5,088 bases of DNA, from positions 1 to 5,088 of the forward strand of contig JABIYQ010000213.1 of the NCBI GenBank assembly GCA_018702715.1, written 5' to 3'. The stretch is from Desulfobacula sp. Its GTDB lineage: Bacteria > Desulfobacterota > Desulfobacteria > Desulfobacterales > Desulfobacteraceae. This document shows positions 1-5,088 of this stretch, piece after piece. Below the pieces are notes generated by a model, which was not told the origin of the DNA, did not search any database, and saw only the letters and a program-made list of their open reading frames with translations. The translations under genes were made by a program, and so were the position numbers. Positions within the stretch are counted from its first letter, which is position 1. The number at the start of each line of letters is the position of its first letter.

Positions 1-668
1 AACCGGGATCACCCACAAAACCTGCTCCAGGGTGGAACTTGGCTGTTCTGGATGATGATGGAAATCCCATCCGTACGGGAGACATTGGTGCCATTGTAGC
101 CAAACTTCCACTGCCTCCCGGTACATTGCCGACACTTTGGCAGAATGACCAAAGATATGTTGATTCCTATCTGAGCACATTTCCCGGATACTATGAAACT
201 TCTGATGCAGGGTTTATTGATGAAGACGGCTATGTCTTTGTCATGGCCAGAACAGATGACATTATCAATGTTGCGGGACACAGACTGTCCACGGGTGGAA
301 TGGAGGAAGTCATTGCAGAACACCCGGATGTGGCCGAGTGTGCGGTTATGGGGGTTGCAGACCAGCTTAAGGGACAGATACCCCTTGGCATGATGGTTTT
401 AAACGCTGGTGTTGACAGGGAGCCTGATGAGGTGGTCAAAGAAGTCATTACCCTGGTCAGAAACAAGATCGGGCCCGTTGCTGCATTTAAAACGGCAACT
501 ATTGTCAAAAGGCTTCCTAAAACAAGATCCGGCAAAATCCTCAGGGCTACCATGCGGGCCATTGCAGATAAAAAAGATTATAAAGTCCCTGCTACCATTG
601 ATGACTACACCACTCTGGATGAAATCGAAGAATCCTTAGGGAAAATCGGATATGGAAACAAGGGATAA
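1..668 (+). CDS. prpE: Propionyl-CoA synthetase (ACSS3/PrpE type), C-terminal part, 5' end cut by window edge
   Basis: This is the last 221 codons of an AMP-forming acyl-CoA synthetase, read in the phase starting at base 3; the family is usually about 630 residues, so roughly two thirds lie upstream of the window. The family makes propionyl-AMP from propionate and ATP, then propionyl-CoA, in the cytoplasm. Visible signatures are the YYETSDAG stretch (the ATP-binding Asp is kept; Ser replaces the Gly of the usual TGD), the hinge and A8 region ARTDDIINVAGHRLSTGGMEE, and near the C-terminus PKTRSGKILR, whose second Lys (534-536) is the adenylation lysine and, in related enzymes, the target of reversible acetylation. 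The stretches LPLPPGTLPTLW, LKGQIPLG and IGPVAAFKTA match the propionyl-CoA synthetase branch; acetyl-CoA synthetases carry KGQ(A/G)IYAYV-like sequence at the second of these. Acetate or other short acids could also be substrates. The gene stops with TAA and a terminator follows about 50 bases later. Family identity is secure; exact substrate is less so. Confidence 0.9.
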   Translation, partial: PGSPTKPAPGWNLAVLDDDGNPIRTGDIGAIVAKLPLPPGTLPTLWQNDQRYVDSYLSTFPGYYETSDAGFIDEDGYVFVMARTDDIINVAGHRLSTGGMEEVIAEHPDVAECAVMGVADQLKGQIPLGMMVLNAGVDREPDEVVKEVITLVRNKIGPVAAFKTATIVKRLPKTRSGKILRATMRAIADKKDYKVPATIDDYTTLDEIEESLGKIGYGNKG

Positions 669-692
669 TTTTTAAAAACAAGGAATAAAAAA

Positions 693-709
693 AATAATCT
701 TAGATTATT
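693..709. repeat. Perfect 17-base AT-rich palindrome, possible operator
   Basis: AATAATCT and AGATTATT flank a single central T at 701, giving 8 matched pairs with no real loop. A sequence this compact is poorly suited to forming an RNA hairpin but is the right size for a dimeric repressor or activator site. It lies just upstream of, and overlaps by two bases, the candidate -35 box at 708-713. The palindrome is directly visible; any regulatory role is inferred, and AT-rich palindromes of this length can arise by chance in such gaps. Confidence 0.3.
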
Positions 710-736
710 GAAAGGCTGACAGAAGAATTCTGTATT
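708..736 (+). promoter_or_regulatory. Candidate sigma70-type promoter inside the terminator region
   Basis: TTGAAA at 708-713 (five of six matches to TTGACA) is followed after exactly 17 bases by TGTATT at 731-736 (four of six matches to TATAAT). Transcription would begin near 743, in the loop of the hairpin at 719-762. The new transcript would then carry only the right arm and would not form the terminator, allowing the downstream sensor-exonuclease gene to be expressed while prpE readthrough is stopped. The -10 box is weak, so this is a plausible placement and not a firm call. Confidence 0.3.
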
Positions 737-773
737 GGTTTCCAAGTGCAGAATTCTTCTGTTCTTTTTTTTT
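719..773 (+). terminator. Rho-independent terminator after prpE
   Basis: A perfect 14-bp stem pairs 719-732 (ACAGAAGAATTCTG) with 749-762 (CAGAATTCTTCTGT) around a 16-base loop, and is followed by a run of nine T at 765-773. The stem is AT-rich but long and unbroken. It starts about 50 bases after the prpE stop codon and should end that transcript. Its T-run finishes one base before the ATG at 775, so it also occupies all the space where the next gene would normally carry its ribosome binding site. Confidence 0.85.
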
Positions 774-774
774 A

Positions 775-2907
775 ATGAAACAATCAAACATATTTTTAAA
801 GGGCGTCGTTCTCATTCTTGCCGCTACTATTCTTGTAATAGGCGGTATTTTTGGTTACATTTGGCAGAACCTGAATATTGATCAGGTAGAAAGTCTTGTG
901 ATTATTGAACATGATTTTTTTTTCCCTTTGCTGATAACATGTATAATAATTATAGCAGTGATTGGATTCGGGCTTGAATACATATATAGAAATTATATCT
1001 ATCCAATAAACAAAATCTCTGCTGAAGCCTCTTTGATTTATTCTTCAAATCCTTCACACAGGTTAAAGATTTCAGGTAGCAAAGAGATTTTTGCTTTGAC
1101 GGGAATCATTAATGATTTTGCCGATATTTTTGAAAATTTGAATAAGGATATTACCCAACAGATCCTGAGTACGAGAAAAGAAACCCAAAAAGAAAGAAAT
1201 CTTCTGGCAGCCATAATGGCGGAACTGCCCGAGGGGGTTATCATCTGTAACAGGAGCGGAAGGATACTGCTGTTTAACTCGCTTGCAAAAAACCTGTTTG
1301 CACATAGTACTTACCCTAACAGAGCAGAACATTTTATCGGTCTTGGCAGATCAATTTTTCATCTCATTGACAAAGAATTAATTGTACATGCCATTGAAGA
1401 GATAGAAGAACGTTTAATTAAAAAGAAAGAACACCTGGCTTCCTATTTTATCACGCCTATCTACACCGGTCTTTTGCTAAGTATTGAAACCATACCCGTG
1501 CTTGACAAGGAAAAACTATTAACGGGTTTTATTCTGACCTTTAAAGATATCTCGGATCAGGTGGATAAATATGAAAACATTGACACCTGGCTATTATCAT
1601 TCAGGCAGACCATGGCGTTTCATTTTGACCAGACAAAATTATTTGTAAAAGATTTGATTGATATTCAGGAAAAAGAAAAAAGGACCAATGATCTTTATGA
1701 AAAAAAGATCTCTAAGAACCTGGAATTTCTTGAGGATAAATACAAAAAGACATCCCTGTCTATCCTTGACGTTGTTTTGACTAAAATCCCTTTAACCAAG
1801 CTCTTATTGTCCCAATTTCTTAGTGCCATACAAAAACAGGCCAAGGAACAAAGCGGCATTAGAATTAATCTTAAAAACATAGGGAATAATAAGCGAATGC
1901 TTGCTGACTCATATTCTCTCTCTTTGGCATTTATTTTTCTTATTGTTAATTTATCTGAAATCACGGATAAAAGAGAATTTGATCTTAATGTATGCAATGG
2001 TGATGGCGAAATTTTGTTTGATATCATATGGCATGACAGTCCTGCAAGTCGGATTAAGATTGAAAATATTCTTACTAAAAAAATCAGGTCTCTGCCTTCG
2101 TTTGGATATGTATTAAAGTTGAACCGGTCGAGATTTGATATTATTTCACAAAATTTTCAGACCTGTTCCCAGGTCAGAATCACTGCCAAAGCTGAGCTTA
2201 AATCAGGTTTTACAAAGAAAAAAAGAGGGGCAGTAATAGCAGAAAGCAGGCCTGAATTTTATGATTTTGATCTCTTTAAGATTGATTATGACGCCAAAGA
2301 TGTATTTAATACTGATTTAAAGAAAATAATATTTACAGTTTTTGATACGGAAACAACAGGGCTTGATCCTGACGGTGGAGATGAGGTCATTTCCATTGCT
2401 GCTGTTAGAATTGTAAACAACAGGATTGTGTACCAGGATATATTTGAAGAGCTTGTGGACCCCAAACGGGATATCCCCATGGAATCCTACAAAATTCACG
2501 GGATTAACCATGAAATGCTTAAAGGAAAACCGGATATTAAAACTATTCTTCCCTTATTTAAGACGTATACCCATGATACAGTCCTTATTGGACATAACAT
2601 GGCCTTTGATATGAAAATGTTTAAAGTCAAAGAGAAAACGACCCATACGGTCTTTTTAAACCCTGTTTTAGATACACTTTTATTGTCAGCCCTGCTTCAT
2701 CCCATACATAAACGGCATGATATGGAAAATATCGCCAAAAGGCTGGGGGTTAATATTATCGGTCGACATACAGCATTGGGTGATGCCATTGCCACTGCTG
2801 AAATATTTTTAAAATTAATACCTATCCTGAATGCCAATGGAATTTTCACACTGAAAAATGCAATTGAAGCCTCAAAAACAACTTATTATTCCAGGTTGAA
2901 ATATTAA
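775..2907 (+). CDS. Membrane sensor (HAMP-like, PAS, degenerate histidine-kinase core) fused to a DEDDh 3'-5' exonuclease domain
   Basis: This 710-residue protein has two membrane helices (about residues 10-30 and 48-67) joined by a loop of only about 17 residues, then a HAMP-like segment (about 73-125, with Pro77 and a KEI..L...N pattern), a helical linker and a PAS domain (about 143-262, ending GFILTFKDIS). Residues 265-475 resemble the dimerisation and ATPase parts of a histidine kinase but without the phospho-His or a DxGxG box. Residues 519-700 form a DnaQ-like exonuclease with all three motifs: FDTETTG (Asp524, Glu526), IGHNMAFD (Asp612) and the HxAxxD pattern (His665, Asp670). The nuclease should therefore be active on a 3' nucleic acid end or a related phosphodiester; its real substrate is unknown. 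No ATG, GTG or TTG start is available upstream before the TGA at 709-711, and the first helix begins near residue 10, so ATG 775 is the best start despite lacking a Shine-Dalgarno. It probably forms an operon with the following gene. Confidence 0.85.
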   Translation: MKQSNIFLKGVVLILAATILVIGGIFGYIWQNLNIDQVESLVIIEHDFFFPLLITCIIIIAVIGFGLEYIYRNYIYPINKISAEASLIYSSNPSHRLKISGSKEIFALTGIINDFADIFENLNKDITQQILSTRKETQKERNLLAAIMAELPEGVIICNRSGRILLFNSLAKNLFAHSTYPNRAEHFIGLGRSIFHLIDKELIVHAIEEIEERLIKKKEHLASYFITPIYTGLLLSIETIPVLDKEKLLTGFILTFKDISDQVDKYENIDTWLLSFRQTMAFHFDQTKLFVKDLIDIQEKEKRTNDLYEKKISKNLEFLEDKYKKTSLSILDVVLTKIPLTKLLLSQFLSAIQKQAKEQSGIRINLKNIGNNKRMLADSYSLSLAFIFLIVNLSEITDKREFDLNVCNGDGEILFDIIWHDSPASRIKIENILTKKIRSLPSFGYVLKLNRSRFDIISQNFQTCSQVRITAKAELKSGFTKKKRGAVIAESRPEFYDFDLFKIDYDAKDVFNTDLKKIIFTVFDTETTGLDPDGGDEVISIAAVRIVNNRIVYQDIFEELVDPKRDIPMESYKIHGINHEMLKGKPDIKTILPLFKTYTHDTVLIGHNMAFDMKMFKVKEKTTHTVFLNPVLDTLLLSALLHPIHKRHDMENIAKRLGVNIIGRHTALGDAIATAEIFLKLIPILNANGIFTLKNAIEASKTTYYSRLKY

Positions 2908-2920
2908 TATTTTAAGATAT

Positions 2921-2926
2921 AGGTGA
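2921..2926 (+). promoter_or_regulatory. Ribosome binding site that favours a TTG start at 2931
   Basis: AGGTGA is the only good Shine-Dalgarno match in the 23-base gap. Seven bases separate its AGG core from TTG at 2931, a near-ideal spacing, whereas the first ATG (2940-2942) lies 16 bases from the core. The TTG start is therefore preferred; using the ATG would shorten the protein by three residues without touching any domain. Confidence 0.65.
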
Positions 2927-2930
2927 ATAT

Positions 2931-4814
2931 TTGAAAAACATGACAAGTGGTCCTCCTTTTTCTTTTCTTCCCCAAAGTGCATTAAAAACCCTTATTAATT
3001 CTTTTTCCTATGAAAATCATAGAAAAGGCTCAATCCTTCTTGTTCAGGAGATATCAAAGGTCGAAAAACTGTATGTATTATCCAAAGGGTCGGCCCAATA
3101 TTATTTTGAAGAAAATTTTGCCAAAACCCTGAAAAAAAATCTTAAGGAAGGAGACAATTTTGGTGGCGTCTCTATTCTGATGAATGATTCAGTGAGCACA
3201 CGGACCTTAGAATTGCTGGAAGATTCAACATTCATGACCCTGGATGCACACGTATTTTCAAAAACATGTGCCGGGTTTAAAGAATTCAGGGAATATTTTA
3301 CAGCAGAGTTTGGTAAATGCATGCTCAATAAATCCTACGCAGGTATTATATTGCGCCATATAAGGGATAAGGAGTTTAACCTGCCTTTTTTCAACCAGCC
3401 CATTTCTGCAATGTTCAGACCCAATATTGCCACATGTCCAATTAACACAAGTATCCGAGCCGCTGCTGAAAAAATGAGCAAAAGTGCTTCCAGTGCCATT
3501 TTAGTAAGAAATGAAAAAAAGAAAATTCAAGGCATTGTTACGGATGCGGATCTCAGAACTAAATTTCTTGCAAAAGGACTTAGCTCCCAGGAACCGATCT
3601 CCAGTATCCTATCATCTCCAGTTATTACCATCCCGGCCGACAGCCAGGTTTTTGAGGCTTTTTTAAATATGACTACGAAAGACAAAAGGCATCTGGCAGT
3701 CACAAATAAGGCGCTTGATATAATAGGGATTATTACTGAAAAAGACTTGATATCATCCCAGGCAAACTCAACCTATCTACTAATAAAAGCCATACAATCA
3801 GCACAACACATTGACCACCTGGAAAATATACATTCCAGGCTTTCTGAGCTTTTACTTGACCCTATAAAAAACGGATCAAATCCAGAGTATATAACAAAAT
3901 TGATCACTGCCTTTTCAGAAGCAATCCTTGATAAAATCATTTTGTTTACAATAAATGAGATTGGAGAACCACCCTGCAGGTTTGTATTTATGATAATGGG
4001 GTCTGAGGGCCGTGATGAGCAGACCCTGATATCTGATCAGGACAATGCCCTTATTTATGAAGACTTGTCTGATCCTGCTGATGCACTGAAAGCTTTGGAG
4101 TATTTTAACAGGTTTTCCGAATTGACATGTAATCAGTTAAACAGGGCAGGATTTAAGTTTTGTGATGGTGATAATATGGCTAAAAACCCAAAATGGTGTC
4201 AACCAATATCCGTGTGGAAACAATATTTTACAAATTGGATTCGAAGTGTTGATCCTCAAAAAATATTGTATTCAAGTATTTTTTTTGATTTCAGGGGTGC
4301 CTGGGGAGATTTTGGCCTAACGGATGAACTTAGATTACATCTTGTTGAATCTGTTAAAAAGTGGCCGGGTATATTAAGGTGCCTTACTGAAAATTCATTT
4401 CAATTTAAACCGCCCATAAATTTTTTCGGTAAATTTATTGTGGAAGAAAAAGGAAAACACAAAGGTTTTTTTGATATAAAAAAAGCGCTTTTACCCATTA
4501 TTGATTTTGCCAGGATTTATTCCTTAAAAGAAGGAATTTCAACAACCAACACTTTGACCCGGCTGTTCAGACTTTATACAAAGAATTCCCTGACCAGCAA
4601 GCAATATCTGAATCTGATCCGGTCCTATAACCATATGATGAATTTAAGATTTCTAAGACAGATCACCACCATAATGGATGAAGATGAGGAACCTGACAAC
4701 TATATTAATCCGGCCAATCTTTCTTCCATAGATCAGGCCATGCTTAAGGAAATTTTTAAGATAATAGAAAAATTACAGCAAAAACTTAAAATTGAATTTA
4801 TTGGATCTTCATAG
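2931..4814 (+). CDS. DUF294 nucleotidyltransferase-like protein with cyclic-nucleotide-binding-like and CBS domains
   Basis: This 627-residue soluble protein has four modules. Residues about 12-128 form a cNMP-binding (CRP-like) beta-roll with the cassette GDNFGGVSILM. Residues 158-213 and 221-277 are a CBS pair, ending in the typical IVTDADLR and IITEKDLI strands; such pairs usually bind AMP, ATP or related nucleotides. Residues about 300-440 are the DUF294 catalytic domain related to the GlnD uridylyltransferase, with GSEGRDEQ at 357-364 and DQD at 369-371, whose two Asp are the probable metal ligands. MAKNPKWC (416-423) and FFDFRG (451-456) belong to the family's C-terminal part, which runs to about residue 615. 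No signal peptide or membrane helix is seen. The likely role is nucleotide transfer to a protein or small molecule, controlled by nucleotide sensing; no target can be read from the sequence. It follows the exonuclease fusion by 23 bases with its own ribosome site, pointing to co-transcription. The start is TTG. Confidence 0.88.
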   Translation: MKNMTSGPPFSFLPQSALKTLINSFSYENHRKGSILLVQEISKVEKLYVLSKGSAQYYFEENFAKTLKKNLKEGDNFGGVSILMNDSVSTRTLELLEDSTFMTLDAHVFSKTCAGFKEFREYFTAEFGKCMLNKSYAGIILRHIRDKEFNLPFFNQPISAMFRPNIATCPINTSIRAAAEKMSKSASSAILVRNEKKKIQGIVTDADLRTKFLAKGLSSQEPISSILSSPVITIPADSQVFEAFLNMTTKDKRHLAVTNKALDIIGIITEKDLISSQANSTYLLIKAIQSAQHIDHLENIHSRLSELLLDPIKNGSNPEYITKLITAFSEAILDKIILFTINEIGEPPCRFVFMIMGSEGRDEQTLISDQDNALIYEDLSDPADALKALEYFNRFSELTCNQLNRAGFKFCDGDNMAKNPKWCQPISVWKQYFTNWIRSVDPQKILYSSIFFDFRGAWGDFGLTDELRLHLVESVKKWPGILRCLTENSFQFKPPINFFGKFIVEEKGKHKGFFDIKKALLPIIDFARIYSLKEGISTTNTLTRLFRLYTKNSLTSKQYLNLIRSYNHMMNLRFLRQITTIMDEDEEPDNYINPANLSSIDQAMLKEIFKIIEKLQQKLKIEFIGSS

Positions 4815-4856
4815 ATAGCTTACATTTTTTTAATTTGTATATTATTTTTAAAAAGC

Positions 4857-4888
4857 AAACCGCCGGACATTTACAGACCGGCGGTTTT
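4857..4888. terminator. Bidirectional terminator between convergent genes
   Basis: A perfect 10-bp stem pairs AAACCGCCGG (4857-4866) with CCGGCGGTTT (4878-4887) around an 11-base loop. Its GC-rich core makes it stable. On the + strand the hairpin runs into TTTT (4885-4888), a short U-tract; on the - strand it is followed by GCTTTTT (complement of 4856-4850). It lies 42 bases past the DUF294 stop codon and 24 bases past the symporter stop codon, so it can serve both transcripts. Confidence 0.85.
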
Positions 4889-4911
4889 ATACATTTTAAA
4901 ACTATGCGTGT

Positions 4912-5088
4912 TTATTTACTGGCAATAGGCACACGAATATCTTCTATAAGATCCTGAATCCTCTGTGGAGGTGGCTCAGTCGAAAGTGAGACCGCATAGG
5001 CCACAGCAAAGTTAATCATGGCACCCACAGTACCAAAGGACTGTGGATTAAGACCAAACAACCAGTTATCGGCGTTGTCCGGTAACAT
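4912..5088 (-). CDS. Sodium/solute symporter (ActP-like), C-terminal end only
   Basis: The last 58 codons of a minus-strand gene enter from the right edge, ending in TAA at 4914-4912. The reading frame is open to the window edge; the ATG at 5088-5086 is internal, not the start. The peptide contains NWLFGLNPQSFGTVG, a final hydrophobic helix (FGTVGAMINFAVAYAVSLST) and a short cytoplasmic tail with TEPPPQ and IEDIRVP. The WLFG(I/L)xP...GTxGxxxNFxVA pattern followed by a Pro-rich turn and an I/V-E-x-I-R-x-P ending is typical, from my knowledge of the family, of the ActP-like sodium/solute symporters that are often encoded beside a small DUF4212 or DUF485 membrane protein and take up acetate or related short acids. 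With about 10% of the protein visible the family is likely and the substrate cannot be fixed. It is convergent with the DUF294 gene. Confidence 0.75.
   Translation of the reverse strand: MLPDNADNWLFGLNPQSFGTVGAMINFAVAYAVSLSTEPPPQRIQDLIEDIRVPIASK

Noticed and set aside
9..562. Open frames on the minus strand across the prpE segment (9-323 and 230-562)
   Set aside because: They lie fully inside a well-supported acyl-CoA synthetase frame, show no recognisable protein motifs, and are mirror-image by-products of its codon use.
1..668. Acetyl-CoA synthetase (acs) as the identity of the first gene
   Set aside because: LPLPPGTLPTLW, LKGQIPLG and IGPVAAFKTA are features of the propionyl-CoA synthetase/ACSS3 branch; the KGQ(A/G)IYAYV-type stretch of acetyl-CoA synthetase is absent. 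Substrate overlap remains possible.
915..923. Run of nine T within the second membrane helix codons, considered as a phase-variation or slippage site
   Set aside because: It encodes part of an Asp-Phe-Phe-Phe stretch natural at a helix start, the frame is intact, and similar T runs occur elsewhere in this AT-rich sequence (for example 4279-4286). There is no evidence of switching.
1038..2027. Minus-strand and alternative-frame open frames inside the exonuclease fusion gene
   Set aside because: The plus-strand frame has continuous domain signals over this stretch; the alternatives have no motif or credible ribosome site.
2335..2880. DNA polymerase III epsilon subunit (dnaQ) as the identity of the exonuclease domain
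   Set aside because: The catalytic motifs are of the same superfamily, but the domain is fused to a membrane sensor; the polymerase subunit is a small soluble protein. The match is to the fold, not to the replication gene.
2899..2912. 14-base perfect palindrome AAATATTAATATTT across the stop codon of the exonuclease gene
   Set aside because: It is made only of A and T, has no loop and no T-run placed for termination, and is expected by chance in such AT-rich sequence. It does not interrupt the proposed operon.

Overview
The window is a typical bacterial chromosomal segment of low to moderate GC content. It has tight gene spacing, a rho-independent terminator in each of the two main gaps, and no tRNA, rRNA, insertion sequence or CRISPR array that I can see. 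The protein families and their combination (ACSS3/PrpE-type acyl-CoA synthetase, a sodium/solute symporter of the ActP-like branch, a DUF294 protein and a sensor-exonuclease fusion) suggest a proteobacterium in the broad sense. The AT-rich style and the protein flavour would suit a sulfate-reducing Desulfobacterales-like organism, but that placement is inference.

Layout: (1) 1-668, + strand, the 3' third of a propionyl-CoA synthetase gene (prpE). (2) 669-774, a gap with a short perfect palindrome, a candidate promoter and a 14-bp terminator hairpin whose T-tract ends one base before the next start codon. (3) 775-2907, + strand, a 710-residue membrane protein: two transmembrane helices, a HAMP-like segment, a PAS domain, a degenerate histidine-kinase core and a complete DEDDh 3'-5' exonuclease domain. 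(4) 2931-4814, + strand, a 627-residue cytoplasmic protein: cyclic-nucleotide-binding-like domain, CBS pair, GlnD-like DUF294 nucleotidyltransferase and its C-terminal domain. It lies 23 bases after gene 3 and starts at TTG. (5) 4857-4888, a strong hairpin between convergent genes. (6) 4912-5088, - strand, the last 58 codons of a sodium/solute symporter.

How the genes may work together: the outer genes are metabolic. The symporter probably brings in a short-chain carboxylate, and the synthetase activates propionate to propionyl-CoA, releasing AMP and PPi. The two middle genes form a likely operon and look regulatory. One is a membrane-anchored sensor with a nuclease/phosphodiesterase-type output in place of a working kinase. 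The other is a nucleotidyltransferase-like enzyme carrying two nucleotide-sensing modules. The most interesting reading is a nucleotide-based control unit (one protein adding or making a nucleotide mark, the other removing it) that adjusts short-chain acid uptake or activation to cell energy state. The domains and catalytic motifs are visible in the sequence; the shared function is a hypothesis.
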